Positions 35,534 to 43,064 of a DNA stretch of 64,000 bases are shown here, piece by piece. The stretch comes from Viridibacterium silvisoli (GTDB lineage: Bacteria; Pseudomonadota; Gammaproteobacteria; Burkholderiales; Rhodocyclaceae), in contig NZ_JAYXHS010000002.1 of the NCBI RefSeq assembly GCF_036017035.1, positions 868,001 through 932,000 on the forward strand. The letters run 5' to 3'. The notes beneath the pieces were generated by a model. That model ran no database searches. It was not told the origin of the DNA and was given only the letters and a program-made list of their open reading frames with translations. Positions within the stretch are counted from its first letter, which is position 1. Every line of letters begins with the position of its first letter. Position numbers and translations under genes: made by a program.

Positions 35534-36237
35534 TCTCCGCACTGCGCCTGCCGCGCGTCGAGCGCAGCGTGGTGGCGCGTGCCTTGCCGTTCTCGCTCTA
35601 CATTCTGTGCATGGCCTTGCGTGGCGAAGCAGGTGCGCTGCTCGGTGCCAGCCTGGTGCAATGGCTTTACCCCGTGCAGGTCGCGCTGGTCGCGGCCGTG
35701 CTGTGGCATTTCCGCGCCGAGTATGTGGAGCTGCGCGCGGCGCCGTACTCGCTGGAAAACAGCCCGCAGGTGAGGGCGTACCGCGCTGCTCTCGCATGTG
35801 CGTTGGGCATTGCCGTATTCGTCGCGTGGATCCATCTCGATGTGTCGCCGCTGAGCATTCCCGCGCCGCATGTGGCGCCGCCCGCACTGGCCGATGGCAG
35901 CATCGACTGGCGCTGGATCGTGCTGCGCATCATGGGTGCCGCGCTGGTCGTGCCGCTCATGGAAGAACTGTTCTGGCGCTCGCTGTTGATGCGCTGGCTG
36001 GAGGCGCGTGACTTTCTCAAAGTGCTGCCTGCTTCCGTCAGCTGGCGCAGCGTGTTGATCAGCTCCGTGGTTTTCGGTGTCGAGCACAACCTCTGGTTCG
36101 CCGGCATCGTGGCGGGCATCGCCTACGCCTGGCTCTATCGGCAGGCAAGTTTGCGCGCAGCCATCGCGGCACACGCGCTGACCAATCTCCTGCTGGGTCT
36201 GTGGGTCGTGCATACGGGGCAATGGCAGTTCTGGTAA
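35530..36237 (+). CDS. CPBP/CAAX-type intramembrane protease of the exosortase-associated kind
   Basis: A 235-residue protein with about six membrane helices. The CPBP motifs are intact: MEELFWRS (glutamate pair plus arginine), FGVEHNLWFAG (FxxxH) and AHALTN (HxxxN). These are the catalytic residues of glutamic-type intramembrane endopeptidases. The overall pattern (VERSVVARALPFSLYILCMA, EYVELR, near the N-terminus) resembles the CAAX-prenyl-protease-related subgroup found with exosortase and PEP-CTERM systems. Its substrate is unknown; the TonB-like lipoprotein, the TpsA or a PEP-CTERM protein are all possible. The start overlaps the upstream gene and the end overlaps the LapG-like gene. Confidence 0.88.
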   Translation: MISALRLPRVERSVVARALPFSLYILCMALRGEAGALLGASLVQWLYPVQVALVAAVLWHFRAEYVELRAAPYSLENSPQVRAYRAALACALGIAVFVAWIHLDVSPLSIPAPHVAPPALADGSIDWRWIVLRIMGAALVVPLMEELFWRSLLMRWLEARDFLKVLPASVSWRSVLISSVVFGVEHNLWFAGIVAGIAYAWLYRQASLRAAIAAHALTNLLLGLWVVHTGQWQFW

Positions 36238-36884
36238 GGCGTTGGCCCGCACTGCTGCTTGTATGCGTCACAGCCTTCAGTCTGGCGGCGAATGCCTATC
36301 TCGACCGCACCCCGGATGCGTTGCGCGAGCAGATGGTGAAGCGCTTCGGGCGCGACGCAGCAACGCATCTCGCCGACTGGCAGCGCGCCATGCAGCTTGC
36401 TGCAGCCGTCGCCAGCGAGCGGCAGACGCTCACCACCATCAATGCGCTGGCCAATCGTGCGGAGTACCTCAGCGATCTGCAGAATTGGGGCCTCGTCGAT
36501 TACTGGGCCACGCCCGCCGAGTTCGTGTCGAAGAACGCGGGCGATTGCGAGGACTATGCCATCGCCAAGTACTACGCGCTGCGCACGCTCGGCGTGGCGG
36601 GCGACAAGCTGCGCCTGATCTACGTGCGCGCTTTCTTCCAGGGGCAACTCGTGCCGCACATGGTGCTGGCCTGGTACGCGGGGCCTGACGCGGAACCGCT
36701 GCTGCTCGACAACATCGACCCGCGTCTCCTGCCAGCCTCGCAACGGCCAGACCTCTCGCCCGTATTCAGCTTCAATGATCAGGGCGTGTGGCGCGCAGGC
36801 GTGCAACGCCCTGCTGGCGAAGAGCGCACCGCCAGCCCCTGGAACCAACTGCAGCAGCGCGTGAAGCGTGAGATGCAGATGTAG
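36222..36884 (+). CDS. LapG-like periplasmic transglutaminase-fold cysteine protease (BTLCP)
   Basis: A 220-residue protein with an N-terminal signal or anchor (MAVLVRRWPALLLVCVTAFS). The catalytic triad of bacterial transglutaminase-like cysteine proteases is visible: Cys in NAGDCEDYAIAKYYALRTLG, His in PHMVLAWY and Asp in LLLDNIDP. LapG of Pseudomonas cuts the giant adhesin LapA under c-di-GMP control through LapD. No LapD is in this window. Here the gene ends the TPS-Ton operon (ATG lies inside the CPBP gene, 16-nt overlap), so the likely substrate is the TpsA adhesin; TAAG occurs in TpsA at 2978-2981. The start was chosen for the signal sequence and a nearby GGGG. Confidence 0.88.
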   Translation: MAVLVRRWPALLLVCVTAFSLAANAYLDRTPDALREQMVKRFGRDAATHLADWQRAMQLAAAVASERQTLTTINALANRAEYLSDLQNWGLVDYWATPAEFVSKNAGDCEDYAIAKYYALRTLGVAGDKLRLIYVRAFFQGQLVPHMVLAWYAGPDAEPLLLDNIDPRLLPASQRPDLSPVFSFNDQGVWRAGVQRPAGEERTASPWNQLQQRVKREMQM

Positions 36885-37052
36885 GCATGGGCCGCCCGTC
36901 ATCCGCCTGACACGAAAACGTGCCGAACGCACTACGCGTGGCACTGCCTGCAAGACCAAGGGCTTCATGTCGGCGCGCAATACTCGTTCCCACAACGGCT
37001 ACACCGTGCAGGTGTGCCATGACAAAACAAATCCTTCTGAGGGAGAGTGGGC

Positions 37053-37970
37053 ATGTTCAAAAAGACGCTTGTGTCTATCGCCATTGCATCGCTGGGCTGC
37101 AGCTTCGCCGGCCAGGCCATGGCCGGTGCCGCAGCTGCATCGGGCCAGCAAATCGGTATCGTCGTGCAGGGTGACAACGGCAGCTGGAATCTGGATCTCA
37201 GCGCGCTGATGAGCTTCAACGCCGCCACGGGCGCGTTTGCCTTCGACAGCAGCAAGGTGGCCGCACCGGTGAGCGATGCACAGGGCGAGTGGTCTCTCGC
37301 GCTGGCCGGAAGCAAGGACGTCGACGGCGTGACCGTGCTGACCTCGGATCGCGTTCGCTGGCATTCGTGGGAACGTGTCGATGGCACGAGCGGTGCCACC
37401 GCTACCACCGACAATCCCTGGTCGTCGGTGTTCACCTTCACCGCCTCGGGCAATGTCGATCCGTTCATGACCTACGGCTTCACCGCCAAGAACAACACGG
37501 CGAGCACGCAGACCTACACCTTCACCATGGGTGAAGCGCTGTCGCCATCAGTGGCCGGTGCCTACGACATCTACGCTGACGTTTCCGGCTCCATCGTCAA
37601 TGGCACGGGCAGCAATGTCACCATCACCCCGGCACTCGCCGATCAGGATGGCGATGGCATAGCTGAACTGCAGGTGCTGAGCCTGTCGAACGACGGCGGC
37701 CTGACCTTCGTCAATGCCGGTGTCGACGTCGGCCAGAAAGACCTGGCCACCGGCAGCAAGGCCTACGGTCTGTACAGCCAGCTGGGTAGCGGCTCCGGCA
37801 GCTTCAACTACTGGGCCTTTGAAACGCAATTCACACTGACTGCAGGCAAGGACGTCGCCAGCCTCGCCGGCTACGCCGAAATCACTCCTGTGCCCGAACC
37901 TGCCATGTGGGGCATGTTGCTCGGAGGTGTCGGTTTGCTGGGGTTTGCTGCGCGCGGCAGAAAGAAGTAA
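37053..37970 (+). CDS. PEP-CTERM sorting domain protein
   Basis: A 305-residue exported protein, ATG behind GAGGGAGAG. The signal peptide is MFKKTLVSIAIASLGCSFAG then QAMA. The mature region contains NLDLSALMSFNAATGAFAFD and repeats of beta strands but no enzyme motif that I recognise. It ends VPEPAMWGMLLGGVGLLGFA then ARGRKK, a PEP-CTERM signal. It is separated by 168 nt from the LapG-like gene and probably has its own promoter. It is the last gene before the tRNA-His fragment. Confidence 0.88.
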   Translation: MFKKTLVSIAIASLGCSFAGQAMAGAAAASGQQIGIVVQGDNGSWNLDLSALMSFNAATGAFAFDSSKVAAPVSDAQGEWSLALAGSKDVDGVTVLTSDRVRWHSWERVDGTSGATATTDNPWSSVFTFTASGNVDPFMTYGFTAKNNTASTQTYTFTMGEALSPSVAGAYDIYADVSGSIVNGTGSNVTITPALADQDGDGIAELQVLSLSNDGGLTFVNAGVDVGQKDLATGSKAYGLYSQLGSGSGSFNYWAFETQFTLTAGKDVASLAGYAEITPVPEPAMWGMLLGGVGLLGFAARGRKK

Positions 37971-38335
37971 GCACGAATCGGCAACAATGCCGTCAGGAGA
38001 GAGGGTTCAGACCCCAACCTTCATTGATCTCTTGGTATCCAGGCAGAGCCGTCGGCGGTAGGGAATGCCGCGGGCAGGCGATGCCATGCCGGAGTTGCCT
38101 GCGCGCGGTCAGGTTGGTTTGCAAGCTGCTCCCGAGCATTGGCTTGGGTGTATCCATGGTCAAGGGGAGGGATATCGCTTCGGCGACGTCCTTGTACTGC
38201 AACCATATTTGAGTGTTGTTTTCGGTTCGCAAAAGGGATTGACCCTCAACGGCTATCGATATTTGCGAACTGCGTATGCGTCGTCTTTGCGCGCCATCTG
38301 ACACTGCAAAGCGTTGAAAAAAATAGAATAAACAA
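37971..38335. other. Gene-free stretch next to the tRNA-His fragment
   Basis: 365 nt with no supported gene. A minus-strand open frame (37993-38304, 103 residues) has a start but no domain, and its Arg-rich translation may be degenerate. The last 35 nt (GCGTTGAAAAAAATAGAATA) are strikingly AT-rich compared with the surroundings, as expected at the edge of an integrated element. No integrase is visible. Confidence 0.45.
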
Positions 38336-38384
38336 TGGATTGTGATTCCAGGTGTTGCCGGTTCGAACCCGGTATGTCGCCCCA
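38336..38384 (+). tRNA. 3' fragment of a tRNA-His gene (candidate att site)
   Basis: 49 nt corresponding to the anticodon loop through CCA of tRNA-His: TGGA-TTGTGAT-TCCA with anticodon GTG, then a T-arm (GCCGG, loop TTCGAAC, CCGGT), the 3' acceptor strand ATGTCGC, discriminator C and CCA. The upstream 30 nt do not supply the D-arm or the matching acceptor strand (it would read GCGACAT), so the gene is truncated. The match starts abruptly at the anticodon stem. Such 3' fragments are the usual direct repeat left when an element integrates in a tRNA gene. It cannot make a working tRNA. Confidence 0.8.
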
Positions 38385-38391
38385 GACTCCG

Positions 38392-38424
38392 AAAGCCCGA
38401 CCTCGTGTCGGGCTTTTTCTTTTT
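38392..38424 (+). terminator. Strong terminator directly behind the tRNA-His fragment
   Basis: A 10-bp stem AAAGCCCGAC-CTCGT-GTCGGGCTTT followed by TTCTTTTTC. It starts 7 nt after CCA, the position expected for the native terminator of a tRNA gene, and supports the idea that the right side is the original downstream chromosome. Confidence 0.85.
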
Positions 38425-38463
38425 CTCCGCGCTTTTCCGTATTCAAGGCTGTCCAAAGGGGTC

Positions 38464-38484
38464 AAAGCCCTTGCCGGGGCTTTT
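38464..38484 (+). terminator. Weak terminator-like hairpin
   Basis: A 7-bp stem AAAGCCC-TTGCCG-GGGCTTT with one more T, lying 55 nt before the TPR-methyltransferase gene. It may reinforce the preceding terminator. Confidence 0.5.
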
Positions 38485-38538
38485 CGCGCTTCCCGCTTTC
38501 GGGGATGATTCGGTCACTTTCTGTTACGCAGTCCGGTC

Positions 38539-39885
38539 ATGACCACACAGACGCCCACCGAAGAAACCCCGGCAACGGCCACACTCGACGAAGCGCTCGC
38601 CTACGCGCTGGAATTGCAGCAGCAATTACGCCTCGATGGCGCACAGTTGATCTATGAGCGCATTCTCGAAGTTGCGCCTGAGCACCCTGATGTATTGCAT
38701 TTTCTCGGTGTGTTGATGCATCAGCGTGGCCGTGTGGATGAGGCAATTGCCTTGATCGCGCGGGCGATAGCGTTGATCCCTGATCACGTGCCATGCCATA
38801 TAAATATGGGGAATGTGTTGGCGGAAAGCGGACGGCTGGATGAAGCCGTAGCCGAATATCTGCGAGCGCTCTCGCTCGTGCCCGATCAGGCGGACGTCCA
38901 TAACAACCTCGGTGTCCTGCATAAATTGCAGCGCAAGTGGCTGGAGGCTGAGAGCTATTACCGGCGCGCAATCGAGATTGATCCGAAGCATGTCAGTGCC
39001 TACAACAACATGGGTTTGTTGTTCGCAGCGCAGGGCAAGATCAAGGAGGCGGTTGAATACTATTGTCGTTCCATCGCCGAGATGCCGGGCAACCCGGATA
39101 GCCGTCGCTTGCTGGGGATTGCTTACTACACGCTGGGGCGTACTGCCGAGGCGGCGGAGGTGTTCCGGCAGTGGCTGGAAGAGTCACCGGAAGATCCTGT
39201 GGCGAAACACATGCATGCCGCATGCTCCGGCAAGGACGTTCCCGTTCGTGCGGCCGACGACTATATCGAGCATACATTTGACCGGTTTGCCGACAGTTTC
39301 GAAGCGCAGTTGCAACAGCGCCTGGAATACAAGGCGCCCGAGATCGTGGCGGAAGCACTGCAAAGCGCGCTGCAAGCGTCATCCGCGCAACTCGATATTC
39401 TCGATGCCGGTTGCGGTACGGGCTTGTGCGGACCATTGCTGAAGCCCTTTGCGCGTCACATGATCGGTGTAGACCTGTCCGCGGGCATGCTGGCGAAGGC
39501 CGAGGCAAAACAGTGCTACGACTTGCTGGAAAAGGCTGAGCTGACGGCTTATATAGCCGCACGTCAGGCTGCATTCGATGCCATCGTTTCGGCGGATACC
39601 ATCGTTTACTTTGGTGCGCTTGATGAGGTCTTGCATGCATCACACGCTGCGATGCGCAAGGGTGGTTTGCTGATCTTCACGGTGGAGAAGGGCGAAGGCA
39701 AGGTGCCTGAAGACATCGGCTTCGCCATTAACCCTCACGGACGTTACGCCCATACGCAAACCTACTTGAGAGGCTCATTGACCAAAGCCGGCTTGTCGGT
39801 GGACGCCATCAACGAGGTGGTTTTGCGCAACGAGGGTGGCGAACCCGTCATCGGCTGGGTCGTGACGGCACGCAAGTCCGCCTGA
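38539..39885 (+). CDS. TPR protein with C-terminal SAM-dependent methyltransferase
   Basis: A 448-residue cytoplasmic protein. Residues about 15-230 contain six or more TPR units (LQLDGAQLIYERILEV-like, then VDEAIALIARAIALIPDHVP, LDEAVAEYLRALSLVPDQAD, WLEAESYYRRAIEIDPKHVS). Residues about 250-448 form a class I methyltransferase: LDAGCGTGLCGPLL is the SAM-binding motif I and GVDLSAGML the acidic loop II, with AIVSADTIVYFGAL as motif IV. The substrate is unknown. It is the first gene after the tRNA-His scar and 66 nt upstream of vgrG. Similar TPR-methyltransferases occur next to secretion loci, but a role in T6SS is not shown. Confidence 0.88.
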   Translation: MTTQTPTEETPATATLDEALAYALELQQQLRLDGAQLIYERILEVAPEHPDVLHFLGVLMHQRGRVDEAIALIARAIALIPDHVPCHINMGNVLAESGRLDEAVAEYLRALSLVPDQADVHNNLGVLHKLQRKWLEAESYYRRAIEIDPKHVSAYNNMGLLFAAQGKIKEAVEYYCRSIAEMPGNPDSRRLLGIAYYTLGRTAEAAEVFRQWLEESPEDPVAKHMHAACSGKDVPVRAADDYIEHTFDRFADSFEAQLQQRLEYKAPEIVAEALQSALQASSAQLDILDAGCGTGLCGPLLKPFARHMIGVDLSAGMLAKAEAKQCYDLLEKAELTAYIAARQAAFDAIVSADTIVYFGALDEVLHASHAAMRKGGLLIFTVEKGEGKVPEDIGFAINPHGRYAHTQTYLRGSLTKAGLSVDAINEVVLRNEGGEPVIGWVVTARKSA

Positions 39886-39951
39886 TCAGGCGCTTGCCCT
39901 CCCTGACGCGCGGCTTCGGGTAACGATAATCACTGAACGGGGTATGGCCGG

Positions 39952-42021
39952 ATGGCTGATACGACACAATTCGAGCTGACGACACCACTGGGCAGCAATG
40001 TATTGCTGTTCTCGCAGCTGAATGCAGGCGAGGGTTTATCGCAGGTCGCAGAGTTCCAGATTGAATGCCTGAGCAAGGAAGTCACGGTTGATCTCGATGC
40101 CATTCTTGGCAAGTTGGTCAGCCTGAGGGTCAGCCTTCCCGCAGAGAAGAACCGCTTTTTCTCGGGCTATGTGACGGGTATATCGCACCTTGGCGCGCAG
40201 GATGGTTATCAGACCTATCGCCTGCAGGTTCGTCCCTGGCTGTGGTTCCTGACGCGCACGGCCGACTGTCGCATTTTCCAGAGCAAGACCGTTCCCGACA
40301 TCATCAAGGAAGTGTTCGCTGATCACGCCATCTCGGAGGTTCGCGATGCGCTGACTGGTAAGTACAGTACTTGGGATTACTGCGTGCAGTATCGTGAGTC
40401 CGACTACAACTTCGTCAGCAGGCTGATGGAGCAAGAGGGGATTTACTACTACTTCGAATACAAGAAGGACAAGAACGTCCTTGTCCTCGCCGACGCGTAC
40501 AGTGCGCACAAGCCGATCGAAGGCGAGGCCGAGATCGAGTTCCTGGAGAACGCAGGTGCCAAGGAAGAGTCGGATTACATCAGCAGCTGGAGCTACCAGC
40601 GGCAGGTCCAACCGGGCAAGACCGTGCTGGCCGACTACGACTTCACCAAGCCCTCGGTGAAACTCGAAGGCAGCGCCGCCATGGCACGCTCGCACGGCGA
40701 AGGCAAACACGAAGTCTACGACTACCCTGGCGAATTCGACCAGGCCGCCGACGGCAAACACTACGCCCAGGTCCGCATCGACGAATACCAGGCCCAGTTC
40801 GAAGTCGCCCAAGGGCGCAGCAACGCCCGACGCCTCAGCGTTGGCCAGCTCTTCAAACTCAAAGGCCACGCCCGCAAAGACCAGAACCGCGAATACCTCC
40901 TCACCGCCACCACCACCCTCATCCGCGCCGAAGGCCACGAAAGCGGCCGCAGCGCGGGCAGCACCTTCCAGTGCAGCTTCAGCACCCTCAACAGCCACCA
41001 GGACTACCGCCCGCCGCGCAACACCGCCAAACCCATCGTCCAGGGCCCGCAGACCGCCATCGTCGTCGGCCCCTCCGGCGACGAGATCTACACCGACAAA
41101 TACGGTCGCGTAAAAGTCCAGTTCCACTGGGACCGCTACGGCAAGAAAGACGAACACAGCTCCTGCTGGGTCCGCGTCTCCCACCCCTGGGCCGGCAAGA
41201 ACTGGGGCTTCATCGCCATTCCAAGAATTGGCCAGGAAGTCATCGTCGAATTCCTCGAAGGCGACCCCGACCAACCCATCATCACCGGCCGCGTGTACAA
41301 CGCCGACCAGATGCCCCCCTACGACCTGCCGGCCAACATGACCCAGACCGGCGTCAAGACGCGCTCCACGAAGGGAGGCGGCGTCGCCAACTTCAACGAG
41401 ATCCGCTTCGAAGACAAGAAGGGCAGCGAACAACTCTTCATCCACGCCGAGAAGAACCAGGACATCGAGGTCGAGAACGACGAGACACACTGGGTCGGGC
41501 ATGACAGGAAGAAGACCGTCGACAACGACGAGACCGTGCAGGTCAAACACAACCGCACCGAGACGGTCGAGAATGATGAGAGCATCACGATCGGCAACAA
41601 TCGTACGGAGAGCGTTGGCCGGGATGAGTCGATCACCATCAGCAACAATCGTACTGAAGACGTCGGCAATGATGAGTCGATCACGATTGGTAGCAATCGC
41701 ACCGAGAGTGTCGGCAAGGATGAATCGATCACTATTGCTGAGAACCGGACAACGTCCGTCGGTAAGGACGAGAAGCTTGATGTCTCAGGCAAGCGTACGT
41801 CTTCAGTTGCCAAGGATGACCAGTTGCAGGTCGGCAAGAACTGGGTGATAGAAGCAGGCGACTCGGTCACCATCAAGACCGGCAGCGCCAGCATCACGAT
41901 GAAGAAAGACGGCACCATCACGATCAAGGGCAAGGACATCACGCTCGACGGTGGTGGCAAGATCAACGTCAAGGCCTCCAGCGATCTGGTGCTCAAGGGC
42001 TCCAAGATCGCTGAGAACTGA
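39952..42021 (+). CDS. vgrG: VgrG (TssI) spike protein, module 1
   Basis: A 689-residue type VI spike. Residues 1-385 form the gp27-like part (FELTTPLGSNVLLFSQLNAG, RLQVRPWLWFLTRTADCRIF, VPDIIKEVF, CVQYRESDYNFVSRLMEQEG), residues about 385-470 the OB-like part (VQFHWDRYGKKDEHSSCWVR, PRIGQEVIVEF) and the rest the gp5-like beta-helical needle with 16-residue repeats of type DESITIxxNRTESVGK. The tail (KKDGTITIKGKDITLDGG, KINVKASSDLVLKGSK) is a standard DUF2345-like end with no extra effector domain, so effectors must bind through adaptors. The trimer is sharpened by a PAAR-like tip. A long central tract is identical at DNA level to the second vgrG. Confidence 0.97.
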   Translation: MADTTQFELTTPLGSNVLLFSQLNAGEGLSQVAEFQIECLSKEVTVDLDAILGKLVSLRVSLPAEKNRFFSGYVTGISHLGAQDGYQTYRLQVRPWLWFLTRTADCRIFQSKTVPDIIKEVFADHAISEVRDALTGKYSTWDYCVQYRESDYNFVSRLMEQEGIYYYFEYKKDKNVLVLADAYSAHKPIEGEAEIEFLENAGAKEESDYISSWSYQRQVQPGKTVLADYDFTKPSVKLEGSAAMARSHGEGKHEVYDYPGEFDQAADGKHYAQVRIDEYQAQFEVAQGRSNARRLSVGQLFKLKGHARKDQNREYLLTATTTLIRAEGHESGRSAGSTFQCSFSTLNSHQDYRPPRNTAKPIVQGPQTAIVVGPSGDEIYTDKYGRVKVQFHWDRYGKKDEHSSCWVRVSHPWAGKNWGFIAIPRIGQEVIVEFLEGDPDQPIITGRVYNADQMPPYDLPANMTQTGVKTRSTKGGGVANFNEIRFEDKKGSEQLFIHAEKNQDIEVENDETHWVGHDRKKTVDNDETVQVKHNRTETVENDESITIGNNRTESVGRDESITISNNRTEDVGNDESITIGSNRTESVGKDESITIAENRTTSVGKDEKLDVSGKRTSSVAKDDQLQVGKNWVIEAGDSVTIKTGSASITMKKDGTITIKGKDITLDGGGKINVKASSDLVLKGSKIAEN
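40241..41516 (+). repeat. 1276-bp direct repeat shared with the second vgrG (copy 1)
   Basis: Comparing the printed rows with the second copy at 48433-49708 (constant offset 8192), I found no difference, including third codon positions. It covers VgrG residues about 97-521. Bases at 40240 and 41517 are the first mismatches on each side. This implies recent duplication or gene conversion. Confidence 0.9.
41527..41814 (+). repeat. Six 48-nt tandem repeats coding the VgrG1 needle
   Basis: Six 16-residue units of the form (D/N)E(T/S)xxxxxNRTxxVxx, e.g. DESITIGNNRTESVGR and DESITISNNRTEDVGN. They build the triangular beta-helix of the spike; unit number sets needle length. Confidence 0.8.
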
Positions 42022-42032
42022 GTCGCTGCAAG

Positions 42033-43064
42033 ATGCTCCAGGTTGTAAACCAGACTCCCCTTGCGGCAACGCTGACGGTGTTTCCCGACCCCCAGGGGGT
42101 CGAATGTGCGTATGCCAATGTCAAAGCATCGTTCGATTTTCGTTCGGGTGAGCCCTTGCTGGCAGCACAACAGGCCAACTTTCTCGCGGCGGATGTCTAT
42201 TGGGGTGAGCCTGGCAAGAGCTCCTTGCGCGCTGCCGGCGACGTGACCTTGCTCAAACCCGCGACGGACGTCATTGTGATCGGCCGCGCAATTGCGCAAG
42301 GCGGGGCAACGCAGTCCATGGAGGTCCGGCTGCAAGTCGGGCCTGTGCAGCGTCAGCTACGCATCTATGGCAATCGTCACTGGGTTGCGCGCGGCAAAGG
42401 GGAGTTTGCAATCAGCGAGCCCGAGCCCTTCGAGCGCATGCCACTCCGTTGGGAGCTTGCTTATGGTGGCATCGGCGCCCTGCAGGAGGGTCGGCCGCAG
42501 GAGGGGGATGCGCGCAATCCGCTCGGTCGCGGATTTATCGCCAGCCATGACGACAAGATTGCTGGCCAGGCGCTCCCAAATATTGAAGACCCTGCAATGC
42601 TGATCACAGCACCGCATGACAGGCCGGCGCCCGCAGGAATTGCGCCAGTCGCGCCGACATGGTCGGTACGCAGTCAGTATGCGGGAACCTACGACGAGGC
42701 CTGGCAGCGCGAACGGGCTCCGCATCTGCCGCTTGATTTTGATCCCCGCTTTTTCAATGTCGCCGCGCCCGGAATGGTGGCGCCCGGCTACCTGCAGGGC
42801 GGTGAGGAGGTCAGCATTGTGGGGTGTTCGGCGGGGGCTCCCTTGCGCTTCAGGCTGCCGCGGCTCGATCTGCGGCTGGAGTGGCTGTTCAATGGCAAAG
42901 CCATTGCCGCGATACCCGTGCTCGATACCGTGCTGTTTGAAACCGACGTGGGGCGTTTGCAGATGGTCTGGCGTGCAGCTTTGAGGGTGGACAAGAATCT
43001 GCTCAAGCTGCGCGAGTTGCGGGTTGCCTGCACAAACCTGCACATGACTGCGGAGGCGCCGTGA
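42033..43064 (+). CDS. DUF2169 family T6SS adaptor/chaperone
   Basis: A 343-residue cytoplasmic beta-rich protein with the DUF2169 pattern: QVVNQTPLAATLTVFPDPQG near the start, KASFDF, LLAAQQANFLAADVYWGEPG, TDVIVIGRAIA, LRWELAYGG and IAAIPVLDTVLFETDVGRLQ. DUF2169 proteins such as TecT act as chaperones that load effectors or PAAR-like tips on VgrG. It starts 11 nt after vgrG and overlaps the next gene by 4 nt (GTGA), so it belongs to a module with the ketosynthase-like protein, the DUF4150 tip and the AHH nuclease. It most likely serves the nuclease or the tip protein. Confidence 0.9.
   Translation: MLQVVNQTPLAATLTVFPDPQGVECAYANVKASFDFRSGEPLLAAQQANFLAADVYWGEPGKSSLRAAGDVTLLKPATDVIVIGRAIAQGGATQSMEVRLQVGPVQRQLRIYGNRHWVARGKGEFAISEPEPFERMPLRWELAYGGIGALQEGRPQEGDARNPLGRGFIASHDDKIAGQALPNIEDPAMLITAPHDRPAPAGIAPVAPTWSVRSQYAGTYDEAWQRERAPHLPLDFDPRFFNVAAPGMVAPGYLQGGEEVSIVGCSAGAPLRFRLPRLDLRLEWLFNGKAIAAIPVLDTVLFETDVGRLQMVWRAALRVDKNLLKLRELRVACTNLHMTAEAP

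Noticed and set aside
36939..36953. Sigma-54 type promoter upstream of the PEP-CTERM gene at 37053
   Set aside because: TGGCAC is followed by TGC at a spacing of 8 nt between GG and GC; 10 nt is needed.
37993..38304. 103-codon minus-strand frame next to the tRNA-His fragment, considered as an integrase remnant
   Set aside because: No tyrosine-recombinase motif (R...HxxR...Y) is visible and there is no convincing ribosome site.
38281..38384. Complete tRNA-His gene
   Set aside because: The acceptor 5' strand and D-arm are absent; only the 3' 49 nt match.
41527..41814. CRISPR-like regular repeats
   Set aside because: The 48-nt periodicity is in frame and encodes VgrG beta-helix units; no spacers or cas genes exist anywhere in the window.
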